Source: Sphingopyxis panaciterrulae (lineage in GTDB: Bacteria > Pseudomonadota > Alphaproteobacteria > Sphingomonadales > Sphingomonadaceae). Taken from it: a stretch of DNA of 32,641 nt. Shown piece after piece: positions 7,573 through 15,601 of this stretch. A program made the translations under genes and the position numbers. The stretch spans positions 1 through 32,641 of the forward strand of contig NZ_JACIJH010000024.1 of the NCBI RefSeq assembly GCF_014199295.1, written 5' to 3'. The number at the start of each line of letters is the position of its first letter. The stretch's first letter is position 1. Under the pieces are notes generated by a model, which saw nothing but the letters and a program-made list of their open reading frames with translations, had not been told where the DNA came from and did not search any database.

Positions 7573-8832
7573 TCAGTCGATCCAGTCGGGCACGCGCTCG
7601 GCCGCCATGATCGTGCCGGCGGCGATGCGGTCGGCGACGACGATGGAGCGGTCCCCGTCGACGAGCACCTCGGGGACGAGGCTGCGGCTGTTGTAGGTCG
7701 AGGCCATCGTCGCGCCATAGGCGCCGGCGGTGCGGAAGACGGCAAGGTCGCCCGATTCGACCCGGTCGATGGTGCGGTCGCGCGCGAAGGTGTCGCCGGT
7801 CTCGCACACCGGGCCGACGATCGAGGCGGTCATTTTTTCGCCCGTCGGTTCGACCGCGACGAAATCATGATAGGCATCGTAGAGCGCCGGGCGCGCGAGG
7901 TCGTTCATCGCGGCGTCGACGATGACGAAAGGGTTCGTCGCGCCGGGCTTGACCCACAGCACCTCGGTCAGCAGCACGCCGGTGTTGCCGGCGATGACGC
8001 GGCCGGGCTCGAACATCAGGGTCACGTCCCAGTTCTTCGTCACCCGCGCGACCATCGCGCCATATTCGGCCGGGCTCGGCGGATCGTCGTCGGGGCGATA
8101 GGGCACGCCGAGACCCCCGCCGAGGTCGACATGGGTGATGTCGTGTCCCGCGGCGCGCAGGTCGGCGACGAGGCGGCCGACGCGCTCGAACGCGGCCTCG
8201 AGCGGCGCGAGGCTGGTGAGCTGGCTGCCGATATGGAGCGCGATGCCGCGCATCTTCAGCCCCGGCAGGCCGGCGAGGCGGTCGAAGATCTCGGGCGCAG
8301 CGTCGATGCCGACGCCGAACTTGTTCTCCGCCTTGCCGGTCGAGATCTTGGCATGGGTGCCCGCATCGACGTCGGGGTTGACGCGCAGCACCGCCTGCGC
8401 GGTCGTCTCCTTCGCCAGCGCGATTTCGGCTAGCGCGATGCCCTCCGGCTCATGCTCGATATTGAACTGCCCGATGCCGCGATCGAGCCCCTGCGCCAGC
8501 TCGGCGCGGGTCTTGCCAACGCCGGAGAAGACGATGTCCTCCGCCGCCATGCCCGCGGCGAGCGCGCGCTCGAGCTCGCCGCCCGAAACGACGTCGGCGC
8601 CATAGCCCTGCCGCGCGAGCACACGCAGCACGCCGAGGTTGGGGTTGCACTTGATCGCGAAGGCGATGTGCTTCTTCGGCACGTCCTCGAGCGCGTCGCG
8701 AAACACCTGCGCATGGCGTTCGAGCGTCGCGCGCGAATAGACATAGACGGGGGTGCCGATCTCCTCGGCGATACGCGGCAGGGGGATGTCTTCGGCGTGG
8801 AGGACGCCGTCGCGATATTGAAAATGGTCCAC
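7573..8832 (-). CDS. lysA: Diaminopimelate decarboxylase
   Basis: A 419-residue PLP enzyme, full length, that decarboxylates meso-diaminopimelate to L-lysine, the last step of the pathway. The fold-type III PLP lysine is K61 in FAIKCNPN. The substrate-binding and dimer-interface signature GPVCETGDTFARDR and the Gly-rich phosphate-binding HVDLGGGLGVPY are present. It is the third gene of an argH-lipoprotein-lysA run on the minus strand, separated from the lipoprotein gene by a palindromic repeat. The ATG at 8832 gives the expected N-terminus (FQYRDGVLHAEDIPL). Confidence 0.97.
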   Translation of the reverse strand: MDHFQYRDGVLHAEDIPLPRIAEEIGTPVYVYSRATLERHAQVFRDALEDVPKKHIAFAIKCNPNLGVLRVLARQGYGADVVSGGELERALAAGMAAEDIVFSGVGKTRAELAQGLDRGIGQFNIEHEPEGIALAEIALAKETTAQAVLRVNPDVDAGTHAKISTGKAENKFGVGIDAAPEIFDRLAGLPGLKMRGIALHIGSQLTSLAPLEAAFERVGRLVADLRAAGHDITHVDLGGGLGVPYRPDDDPPSPAEYGAMVARVTKNWDVTLMFEPGRVIAGNTGVLLTEVLWVKPGATNPFVIVDAAMNDLARPALYDAYHDFVAVEPTGEKMTASIVGPVCETGDTFARDRTIDRVESGDLAVFRTAGAYGATMASTYNSRSLVPEVLVDGDRSIVVADRIAAGTIMAAERVPDWID

Positions 8833-8861
8833 AAACAGATCCTATATTTGATCCTTTGCTC

Positions 8862-8942
8862 GCTCCGAGCCCGTCGAAGGGCCGTTCTTCCTTTGCGCGC
8901 GACACAAGAAGGACGGGGCTTCGACAGGCTCGGCACGAACGG
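8862..8942. repeat. Palindromic intergenic repeat (GAGC-TGTCGAAGG family)
   Basis: The right arm (8918-8942) reads as the inverse of the family consensus CCGTTCG..CTGAGC..GTCGAAGG. The left arm is shortened (8862-8880). The same family occupies the edd-eda and zwf-edd gaps (24498-24584 and 26446-26533). Confidence 0.75.
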
Positions 8943-8964
8943 AAAATAGGTGGATTTCCGAAAC

Positions 8965-9225
8965 TCAGCCCGGCGGGGGCAGGTCGAAATCGTCGGGTTC
9001 GCGCTGTTCGGAGCGTTTGAGAAGTTCGTCGCTGCGCGCGGGCACCGCCTGCGCGTCGGGCGTCGTAAGCTCCTCGTTCGTCGGGGGGCGGGTGGCGCCG
9101 ATCGGGGTCACCGGGGGCGCCTGATCGGCCACGGGTTTCAGATCCTCGCGCTGGCCGCAGGCGCCGAGCGCCATGAGCAGCGCGGTGCCCGACAGGGCGG
9201 CGGCGATCGGACGGCGGTTTCGCAT
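8965..9225 (-). CDS. Small lipoprotein (LptM/YifL-like position)
   Basis: An 86-residue protein with a lipoprotein signal: Arg-rich N-terminus, a hydrophobic stretch, and lipobox LMALGAC with the lipidated Cys at about residue 23. The mature part is Pro/Asp/Glu-rich and probably unstructured (ending DDFDLPPPG). The ribosome site GGAGG lies inside the last codons of argH and the ATG comes one base after the argH stop, so translation is coupled. A small lipoprotein beside lysA is common in proteobacteria; in some it helps assemble the LPS transport complex. I cannot show that function here. Confidence 0.8.
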   Translation of the reverse strand: MRNRRPIAAALSGTALLMALGACGQREDLKPVADQAPPVTPIGATRPPTNEELTTPDAQAVPARSDELLKRSEQREPDDFDLPPPG

Positions 9226-9226
9226 C

Positions 9227-10624
9227 TCAATCCTCCAGCGCGGCGCGGGCCGCGGCGATGGCTTCCCTTACCCGTTCGGGCGCGGTGCCGCCATAGCTGA
9301 TCCGGCTGGCGACCGACGCCTCGACGGTCAGCGCCGCGAGCGCGGCGGGCGTGACGGCGGCGTGGATCGCCGCCGCTTCGCCGGCAGGCAGCTCCGACAG
9401 GTCAACGCCGAGCGCCTCCGATCGTTTCACGCAGGCGCCGACGATATGATGCGCCTCGCGGAACGGCACCCCCGCCTCGCGCACCAGCCAGTCGGCAAGA
9501 TCGGTCGCGGTCGAGAAGCCCGAAGCGGCAAGCGCGCGCATCCGATCGGTGCGGAAGCTGAGCGTCTCGACCATCCCGGTCATCGCCGCGAGCGACAGGG
9601 CGAGCGCGTCGAAGGCGCCGAACACCGTTTCCTTGTCGTCCTGAAGATCCTTCGAATAGGTGAGCGGCAGCCCCTTCACGATCACCGCAAGCCGCTGGAA
9701 GGCGCCGAGCAGCAGGCCGGCGCGCCCGCGCACCAGTTCGGCGGCGTCGGGATTGCGCTTTTGCGGCATGATCGAGCTGCCGGTCGACCAGGCGTCGGGC
9801 AGGCTGACGAAGCCGAAGGGCTGGCTGGCCCAGATCACGATTTCCTCGGCCAGGCGCGAGAGGTGGAGTGCCGCGATCGACGCGGCGGCGCAAAATTCGA
9901 GCGCGAAGTCGCGGTCGGACACGGCGTCGATGCTGTTCGCCATCGGCCGGTCGAAGCCGAGCGCCGCCGCGGTCGCGGCGCGGTCGAGCGGGAAACTGGT
10001 CCCGGCGAGCGCCGCGGCGCCGAGCGGCGATTCGTTGAGCCGCGCGCGCGCGTCGCGAAAGCGCCCGCGGTCGCGCCCGACCATCTCGACATAGGCGAGC
10101 AGGTGATGGCCGAGCGTCACCGGCTGCGCGACCTGCAGATGGGTGAAGCCGGGCATGATGCTGTCCGCATGCTCGTCGGCGCGGGCGAGCAGCGCCGTCT
10201 GCAATGCCTTCAGCCCGGCGTCGATGCGGTCGCAGGCGGTGCGGACCCAGAGGCGGAAATCGGTCGCGACCTGGTCGTTGCGCGAGCGCGCGGTATGGAG
10301 GCGCCCGGCCGCGTCGCCGACGAGGGTCTTGAGGCGCGATTCCACCGTCATGTGGATATCCTCGAGCGCGAGGTCGACGGGCACGCCGCCCGCCGCGAAT
10401 TCCCCCGCGATCTGCGCGAGGCCGGCGTCGATCGCGGCGGCGTCGGCGGCGGCGACGATGCCCTGCGCGCCGAGCATCGCCGCGTGGGCGCGGCTGGCGG
10501 CGATATCCTCTTCCCATAACCGCTTGTCGACGGGGATGGACGCGTTAATCTCTTGCATGATCGCCGCGGGTCCGCCACCGAAGCGGCCGCCCCACATGCT
10601 GTTGCTATCCGGAGAATCCGTCAT
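9227..10624 (-). CDS. argH: Argininosuccinate lyase
   Basis: A 465-residue enzyme that splits argininosuccinate into arginine and fumarate, the last step of arginine synthesis. It carries the fumarase/aspartase superfamily signature [11 protein letters not shown] (282-292) with the catalytic Ser, the TARSRNDQ block (111-118) and the THLQ histidine (H162). The start at 10624 is preferred because the sequence then begins with the conserved MWGGRF region; an in-frame ATG nine codons upstream is also possible. The 5' end overlaps the divergent TlpA-like gene by 29 bases, so the promoters of both genes must lie inside each other's coding sequence. Confidence 0.97.
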   Translation of the reverse strand: MTDSPDSNSMWGGRFGGGPAAIMQEINASIPVDKRLWEEDIAASRAHAAMLGAQGIVAAADAAAIDAGLAQIAGEFAAGGVPVDLALEDIHMTVESRLKTLVGDAAGRLHTARSRNDQVATDFRLWVRTACDRIDAGLKALQTALLARADEHADSIMPGFTHLQVAQPVTLGHHLLAYVEMVGRDRGRFRDARARLNESPLGAAALAGTSFPLDRAATAAALGFDRPMANSIDAVSDRDFALEFCAAASIAALHLSRLAEEIVIWASQPFGFVSLPDAWSTGSSIMPQKRNPDAAELVRGRAGLLLGAFQRLAVIVKGLPLTYSKDLQDDKETVFGAFDALALSLAAMTGMVETLSFRTDRMRALAASGFSTATDLADWLVREAGVPFREAHHIVGACVKRSEALGVDLSELPAGEAAAIHAAVTPAALAALTVEASVASRISYGGTAPERVREAIAAARAALED

Positions 10625-11222
10625 CCGCCGCGTCCCAAATCCGAAAATCACGATCCTCGCCCTGCTGCTGGCCGGATCGGTCGCGGGCTGCGATAGGGAA
10701 AAGCACCGCGAGGAGCAAGCGGGCGCGCCCCAAGCAAATATTTCGGGCGGCGAAGCGGCGCGCGGCGTCGAGACGTTCCAGCATGTGGTCGACCGCAGTC
10801 ACGCCGGCGATGCGGCGCCCGCCGCCGCCTTTCGCGGCCCCGACGATGCGCCGGTGACGCTGGCGGCGTTCCGGGGCAAGCCGCTGCTCGTCAACCTGTG
10901 GGCGACCTGGTGCGCGCCCTGCGTCGCCGAGATGCCGACGCTCGACAAGCTGGCCGCGGCGCGCGGCGACACGATGCAGGTGATCGCGGTCGCGATGGAC
11001 CTGCAGGGGGCCGAGGTCGTCGATCCCTGGTTCCAGAAGGCCGGGCTGACGACGCTGCAGCCCTATCTCGACCCCGAGAATGCGCTGCTCGACGCGGCGG
11101 CGGGCGGATTGCCGACGAGCCTCTATTACGATGCCGAGGGCAAGGAGGTCTGGCGCGTCATGGGCGCGATCGACTGGCAGGGCGAGGAGGCGAAGGCGCT
11201 GCTGGCGGAGGCGGGGGCATAG
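10596..11222 (+). CDS. TlpA/ResA-like thioredoxin-fold lipoprotein
   Basis: A 208-residue protein with an N-terminal lipoprotein signal: hydrophobic [13 protein letters not shown] with the lipid-attachment Cys at 32. A periplasmic thioredoxin domain follows. The active site is WATWCAPC (C106, C109) and the cis-proline loop is GGLPTS (P173). Such proteins reduce disulfides outside the cytoplasm, typically in cytochrome c maturation or for oxidatively damaged secreted proteins. The start at 10596 is uncertain: no strong ribosome site is visible, and the frame is open far upstream through the antisense of argH. The divergent overlap with argH is unusual. No cytochrome c maturation genes are nearby. 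Confidence 0.88.
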   Translation: MLLLSGESVIRRVPNPKITILALLLAGSVAGCDREKHREEQAGAPQANISGGEAARGVETFQHVVDRSHAGDAAPAAAFRGPDDAPVTLAAFRGKPLLVNLWATWCAPCVAEMPTLDKLAAARGDTMQVIAVAMDLQGAEVVDPWFQKAGLTTLQPYLDPENALLDAAAGGLPTSLYYDAEGKEVWRVMGAIDWQGEEAKALLAEAGA

Positions 11223-11273
11223 GGTCGGGCCGATTGGCCATGACACCTCCCTCCTTTCGTCATCTCCCTTTTC

Positions 11274-11299
11274 GTCATTTCCGCGAAAGCGGGAATGAC
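11274..11299. repeat. Short hairpin repeat GTCATTTCCGC-GAAA-GCGGGAATGAC
   Basis: A near-perfect 11-base stem with a GAAA tetraloop, about 50 bases after the stop of the TlpA-like gene. Related GTCAT/CCGC-type halves are seen at 23830-23868. No T-run follows, so it is a repeat rather than a classical terminator. Confidence 0.6.
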
Positions 11300-11415
11300 A
11301 AAGGCGCGCGCGGCCCTCCAGCCAGGTTTTCATATAGTTGAAAGACGCTTCGCGATATTGAAATTTTACTACCGCTGTCCTAGCGCCGATCCGAACGATG
11401 AAAGCGAGGCGGCCG

Positions 11416-12591
11416 ATGCACGATTATTCCGACATCCGCGAAGAGGTCGCGAAGCTGTGCGCGCAGTTTCCCGGTCCCTATTGGCAGGCGAAGGACAAGG
11501 CGCGAGCCTATCCGTCGGAGTTCGTCGCGGCACTGGGCGAAGCGGGGTATCTCGCGGCGCTGATCCCCGAGGAATATGGCGGCGCGGGGCTTCCCCTCTC
11601 TGCCGCCGCGGCGATCCTCGAGGAAATCCAGCGCCAGGGCTGCAACGGCGGCGCGGTGCACGCGCAGATGTATGTGATGGGCACGCTGCTGCGCCACGGG
11701 TCCGAGGAGCAGAAGGCGCGGTACCTGCCGCGCATCGCCACCGGCGAGCTGCGTTTGCAGGCCTTCGGCGTCACCGAGCCGACGAGTGGCACCGATACGC
11801 TGAGCCTGAAGACCGTCGCGAAGAAGGACCCCGGATCGGGGTCCGGGGCAGGCGGCGACGAATATGTCGTCGACGGCCAGAAGCTGTGGACCAGCCGCGC
11901 CGAACATAGCGACCTGATGATCCTGCTCGCGCGCACGACGCCGCGCGAGGCCGCGGCGAGCCGTACCGAGGGGCTGTCGGTCTTTCTGGTTGACATGAAG
12001 GAAGCGCTTGCCGCGGGGACGCTGACGATCCGGCCGATCGACACGATGATGAACCATGCGACGACCGAAATCTTCTTCGACCGGATGCGCGTTCCCGCCG
12101 CGAACCTGATCGGCGAGGAGGGCAAGGGGTTCCGCTATATCCTGTCGGGGATGAATGCCGAGCGGCTGCTGATCGCGGCCGAGTGCATCGGCGATGCCAA
12201 GTGGTTCATCGACAAGGCGTCGGGCTATGCCAAGGAACGGGTGCTGTTCGGGCGTCCGATCGGCCAGAATCAGGGGGTGCAGTTCCCGATCGCGCGCGCC
12301 TATGCCCAGATGCGCGCCGCCGAATTGCTCGTCCATGACGGGATCGCCAGATATGAGGCGGGCGAGAATGCCGGGGCCGAGGCCAATATGGCGAAGATGC
12401 TCGCCGCCGAGGCGAGCTGGGCCGCGGGCGAGGCGTGCATCCAGACCCACGGCGGCTTCGGCTTTGCGGCCGAGTATGACATCGAACGCAAGTTCCGCGA
12501 GACGCGCCTCTATCAGGTCGCGCCGATCAGCACGAACATGATCCTGTCCTATGTCGCCGAGCATGTGCTGGGGATGCCGCGGAGTTATTGA
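11416..12591 (+). CDS. Acyl-CoA dehydrogenase
   Basis: A 391-residue FAD enzyme that introduces the alpha-beta double bond into an acyl-CoA. The family blocks are in order: EEYGGAGL, the FAD-binding FGVTEPTSGTDTLSLKT, GQKLWTSRAEHSD, the RLLIAAECIGDAKW helix, GRPIGQNQGVQFPIA, and the C-terminal THGGFGFAAEYDIERKFRE with the catalytic-loop glutamate region. The start at 11416 has an AGGCGG ribosome site; an ATG six codons upstream lacks one. An insertion, DPGSGSGAGG, in the loop between SLKT and EYVVDGQKLW is encoded by a palindromic repeat-like sequence. Chain-length specificity cannot be told from the sequence. It stands alone, so the pathway is unknown. Confidence 0.93.
   Translation: MHDYSDIREEVAKLCAQFPGPYWQAKDKARAYPSEFVAALGEAGYLAALIPEEYGGAGLPLSAAAAILEEIQRQGCNGGAVHAQMYVMGTLLRHGSEEQKARYLPRIATGELRLQAFGVTEPTSGTDTLSLKTVAKKDPGSGSGAGGDEYVVDGQKLWTSRAEHSDLMILLARTTPREAAASRTEGLSVFLVDMKEALAAGTLTIRPIDTMMNHATTEIFFDRMRVPAANLIGEEGKGFRYILSGMNAERLLIAAECIGDAKWFIDKASGYAKERVLFGRPIGQNQGVQFPIARAYAQMRAAELLVHDGIARYEAGENAGAEANMAKMLAAEASWAAGEACIQTHGGFGFAAEYDIERKFRETRLYQVAPISTNMILSYVAEHVLGMPRSY
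11826..11844. repeat. Repeat-derived palindrome inside the acyl-CoA dehydrogenase gene
   Basis: GGACCCCG and CGGGGTCC (11826-11833 and 11837-11844) form a perfect 8-bp inverted repeat with a GAT loop, followed by CGGGGC. The sequence closely resembles the GGACCCCGGATCAAGTCCGGGGT intergenic repeat found at 14467-14542, 17989-18037 and about 32371-32395, but it lies in frame in a coding region. Confidence 0.6.
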
Positions 12592-12899
12592 GCGCCGTCG
12601 AGGACGGACATTAGAGCGCCGCGCGTTAAATCGGCACCACCCCAATTCCGTTCGTGTCGAGCGAAGTCGAGACACCCATCGGCCTTGCGCTACGTCGATG
12701 GGTGTCTCGACTTCGCTCGACACGAAAGGGACGGTGGGTCAGATTTGGGGCTCGCCGCTCTAAAGGTCGAACCGATTTCCCCTCCCGCAGGCGGGAGGGG
12801 AGAAGAGGCATCGCCTATGATCGATATACGAAAAAGAAGGGCGGACCCCTCGCGGCGCCCGCCCTTCCCTTGCGACCCCGAACAGCTCCGGGGGGAGGG
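12592..12899. repeat. Intergenic region built around a long inverted repeat
   Basis: The 308-base gap has no gene that I can support. It contains a perfect 31-base inverted repeat (12651-12681 with 12696-12726, 14-base loop) based on TTCGTGTCGAGCGAAG. Outside it are weaker flanking inverted sequences that begin and end with TAGAGCG/CGCTCTA (about 12612 and 12763), so the whole element spans roughly 150 bases and is MITE-like. A second small palindrome, CCCCTCCCGC-AG-GCGGGAGGGG, lies at about 12780-12801. The same core recurs at 15506-15587. It lies between convergent genes. Confidence 0.8.
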
Positions 12900-13235
12900 T
12901 CAGCCGACCGTCACGCGGCCGACGCGATAGCCCTTCTTGCGCATTTCCTTCACATAATCCTTGTCGGCATCGACGACCTCGGTCGCCCATTCGTCCCAGG
13001 CGTCCCAGCGGTCCTCGCGGTCGGTCGCGTGGCGCAGGTCGCTGCCGAGTTCCTTTTCGGCCTCGAGAATGTCGGCCTTGTAGTTGTACCAATATTGATT
13101 GACGATGCCGGCGATGGGAACCGTGCGAATTTCGGGGCGATCGAAGCCCGGCGGCATCGCGTCATAGGGCACCGCCGCCACGGCGGCGCCGGCGGGGAGA
13201 GCCAGAAATACGGCCATAACCGTCCATTTTTTCAT
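12900..13235 (-). CDS. Small secreted protein of unknown function
   Basis: A 111-residue protein with a clear Sec signal peptide (MKKWTVMAVFLALPAG, likely cut after AVA near residue 21). It has an excellent ribosome site (AAAGGAG, seven bases before the ATG at 13235). The mature part is charged and rich in Tyr/Trp/Asp (NQYWYNYKADILEAEKELG and DREDRWDAWDEWA), largely helical by eye, with a basic end (MRKKGYRVGRVTVG). It has no cysteines and no lipobox, so it should be a free periplasmic protein. I do not recognise the family. It follows the gpsA gene by 160 bases on the same strand but has its own strong ribosome site. Confidence 0.8.
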   Translation of the reverse strand: MKKWTVMAVFLALPAGAAVAAVPYDAMPPGFDRPEIRTVPIAGIVNQYWYNYKADILEAEKELGSDLRHATDREDRWDAWDEWATEVVDADKDYVKEMRKKGYRVGRVTVG

Positions 13236-13398
13236 CGTCTTTCTCCTTTGGACCCGGTGGTCAGGAGAAGAACGAAGCAGTGCGGGCTTTTCTTCCCGGC
13301 TCGACCCCGGAAATGACACGGCCCGCGGTGGAATCGCGCTTTGTTCCCGGATCATGCCTGTCTGGATTCACCCTACGGCGACATGTCATTCGGCAGAT

Positions 13399-14400
13399 TT
13401 ACCCCGGATGCGCCTCGTCGCCGACCGAGGAGCGCAGCAGGCCGCGGAATATCTCCTGCGCGCTGCGCCGGCCCTGCGTCGCGTCGAACACGTCGCGCGC
13501 GATCGGCATGTCGATGCCGTGGTGCCGCGCGAGGGCGATGACGGTCGGGGCGCTTTTCACCCCTTCGGCGACCATGTGCATGTCCGCGACGATATCGTCG
13601 ATGGCCCGCCCCCTGCCGAGTTCGACCCCGACGTGGCGGTTGCGCGACAGGGCGCTGGTGCAGGTCGCGATCAGGTCGCCCATACCGGCGAGGCCGGCGA
13701 AGGTTTCGGCGCGGCCGCCCATCGCGACGCCGAGCCGGGTGATCTCCGCCAGCCCGCGCGTCATCAGCGCGGCGCGGGTATTGTCGCCGGCGCCGAGCCC
13801 GTCGCCCATGCCGACCGCGATCGCGACGATATTCTTGAGCACCCCGCCGAGCTCGCAGCCGAGCAGGTCGGTGTTGGTGTAGACGCGGAACAGGCCCGAG
13901 TGGAACAGCGGCTGGAGCGCGCGGACGACGATTTCGTCCTCCATCGACAGCACGCTGGCCGCCGCCTGTCCGCCCATGATCTCACGCGCGAGATTGGGGC
14001 CGGTGAGGACGCCGACCGGATGGCCGGGCAGGATGTCCTCGATCAGTTCGGTCATCCGCTTTTCGGTGTCGAGTTCCAGCCCCTTGGTCAGGCTGATGAC
14101 CGGAACCCATGGGCGCAGATGGCGCTTCGCCTCTTCGAGCACGGCGCGGAAGCTGTGCGAGGGCACGCCGACGACGAGCACGTCGGCCCCCGCCACCGCC
14201 TCCGCCATGTCGGCGGTCGCGCGCAGCGCCGGCGGCAGCTTGATGCCGGGAAGATATTTGTGATTCTCGTGCAGCCGGTTGATGCCGTCGACGGTCGCGG
14301 CGTCGCGCGCCCACAGCGTGATCGGCGCGTTGCGCGACACCACCGACGCGACCGTGGTGCCCCAGCTTCCGCCGCCGAGCAGTCCGACCCTGAGCCGCAT
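13399..14400 (-). CDS. gpsA: Glycerol-3-phosphate dehydrogenase [NAD(P)+]
   Basis: A 333-residue cytosolic enzyme that reduces DHAP to sn-glycerol-3-phosphate, the backbone for all glycerolipids. The Rossmann motif GLLGGGSWGTTVA (6-18), the GVPSHSFR loop, SLTKGLE, and the C-domain NIVAIAVGMGDGLG with the catalytic Lys (LKNI) are all present. The ATG at 14400 has a strong GGGAGGGGG ribosome site; the frame upstream crosses a repeat. It is the last gene of the collinear lipid cluster, so glycerol-3-phosphate supply and acylation are co-located. Confidence 0.97.
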   Translation of the reverse strand: MRLRVGLLGGGSWGTTVASVVSRNAPITLWARDAATVDGINRLHENHKYLPGIKLPPALRATADMAEAVAGADVLVVGVPSHSFRAVLEEAKRHLRPWVPVISLTKGLELDTEKRMTELIEDILPGHPVGVLTGPNLAREIMGGQAAASVLSMEDEIVVRALQPLFHSGLFRVYTNTDLLGCELGGVLKNIVAIAVGMGDGLGAGDNTRAALMTRGLAEITRLGVAMGGRAETFAGLAGMGDLIATCTSALSRNRHVGVELGRGRAIDDIVADMHMVAEGVKSAPTVIALARHHGIDMPIARDVFDATQGRRSAQEIFRGLLRSSVGDEAHPG

Positions 14401-14466
14401 AAGCCCCCTCCCCTGTTCCGGGCGCGAGAGTGGCGCGCCGGAAGCGGGTTGGCAAGATGCCCTCAT

Positions 14467-14542
14467 CGTCACCCCGGACTTGATCCGGGGTCCCGCTCAG
14501 CGGCGGGGAAAAGCGGGACCCCGGATCAAGTCCGGGGTGACG
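14467..14542. repeat. Perfect palindromic repeat (CACCCCGGACTTGATCCGGGGT family)
   Basis: Perfect 31-base arms, 14467-14497 and 14512-14542, with a 14-base loop. The gap between the alpha/beta hydrolase gene and gpsA consists almost entirely of it. Half copies occur at 17989-18037 and about 32366-32398. Confidence 0.9.
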
Positions 14543-14547
14543 AAGGG

Positions 14548-15480
14548 CTAGGAGAGCCTGGCAAGGAAGCCCTTGATCGCGGCGGCCGTCGCCTTTGGGT
14601 CCTCGATCATCGGGACGTGCCCGACATGGTCGAAGATCTGCGCCTGCGCGCCCGCGATTCCGGCTTCGAGGACGGGGACGCAGCTTACGTCGATCAGCCG
14701 GTCGTGGCGGCCCCAGAGGATCAGCGTCGGCACCCTGACCTCACCGAGCCGGTCGTTGAGCGGGTGGTCGCGCATCTCCGACGCGATGACCCAGAAGATA
14801 CCGTCGAGCTGGTCGCGATATTTGAGTGCGTCGCGGTAGAGCGCGGGCTTGAGACGCGCGGGGATGTGCGGGGGCTTGTGGACGACCATCGCGACGAGCC
14901 GATCGGCGTCGTCGAGATTGGCGATCACCAGCGGGTTATAATCCTCGTTCGCCGCCTGTTTTTCGAGGTCGCTTTCGTTCGCGCCCTTCACCCCCGCGTT
15001 GTTCAGCAGGATCAGGCTGGCGAGCGCGTCCGGATAGTCGAGGGCGTAGCGCAGCGCGATCCAGCCGCCCATGCTGTTGCCGGCGACGTGCGGCCGATCT
15101 AGCCCGAGCGCGTCGATGAAGTCCTTCAAACGCTCGGTCTGCGCCGCGATGTCGTAGGCGAGCTGCGGGTTGCGCTCATTCTCTCCGAAGCCCGGCAGGT
15201 CGGGCGCGATGACGTGATAGCCGCGCAGATGCGCCGCGAGCATCGGCCAATTGTCCTTGTCGCCGGCAAAGCCGTGGACGAGCAGCAAGGTCGGCTTCGC
15301 CGGGTCGCCGCCCTCGAGATAGGGCCAGACGCGGCCGTCGACGGTGACGCGCCGTTCCACCAGCCCGCCGCGCCGGCGCAGCAGCCAGCGGCCGAAGGCG
15401 ACAAGGCGGCCGGGGAAGATGAAATAGAGCAGCGCCAGCGCGATCAGCGGGGCGACGAGGAGGACGAGAAGGAATTTCAT
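14548..15480 (-). CDS. Membrane-anchored alpha/beta hydrolase (esterase/lipase)
   Basis: A 310-residue protein. Residues 3-23 form a hydrophobic anchor (FLLVLLVAPLIALALLYFIF), followed by an Arg-rich cytoplasmic- or surface-facing segment. The hydrolase domain has the oxyanion motif HGFAG (69-73), nucleophile elbow GNSMGG (S136), an acid in GRHDRLID and the histidine in DHVGHVPMIED, so the triad is complete. It resembles the LipG/BioH-type esterases. The ribosome site is weak. Position between gpsA and a monoacylglycerol-lipase-like gene suggests work on acylglycerols; the actual substrate is not shown. Confidence 0.85.
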   Translation of the reverse strand: MKFLLVLLVAPLIALALLYFIFPGRLVAFGRWLLRRRGGLVERRVTVDGRVWPYLEGGDPAKPTLLLVHGFAGDKDNWPMLAAHLRGYHVIAPDLPGFGENERNPQLAYDIAAQTERLKDFIDALGLDRPHVAGNSMGGWIALRYALDYPDALASLILLNNAGVKGANESDLEKQAANEDYNPLVIANLDDADRLVAMVVHKPPHIPARLKPALYRDALKYRDQLDGIFWVIASEMRDHPLNDRLGEVRVPTLILWGRHDRLIDVSCVPVLEAGIAGAQAQIFDHVGHVPMIEDPKATAAAIKGFLARLS

Positions 15481-15505
15481 GGCAGGCTAACTCGCTCTTT
15501 TCATG

Positions 15506-15587
15506 CCGTTCGTGTCGAGCGAAGTCGAGACACCCATCGGCCTTGCGCCACGCCGATGGGCGTCTCGACTTCGCTCGACACGAACGG
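15506..15587. repeat. Palindromic repeat (TTCGTGTCGAGCGAAG family), second copy
   Basis: Arms of 35 bases (15506-15540 and 15553-15587) pair with one mismatch and have a 12-base loop. The core is nearly identical to 12651-12726. It fills the gap between two hydrolase genes. Confidence 0.9.
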
Positions 15588-15601
15588 GATTTGGGGTTGG
15601 C

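Noticed and set aside
12592..12899. Coding potential in the repeat-rich gap (60-80 codon frames)
   Set aside because: The frames follow the inverted repeat on both strands and give mirrored low-quality peptides.
13354..15102. 582-codon plus-strand frame opposite gpsA and the alpha/beta hydrolase
   Set aside because: It crosses two clear minus-strand genes and a palindromic repeat, so it is a composition artefact.
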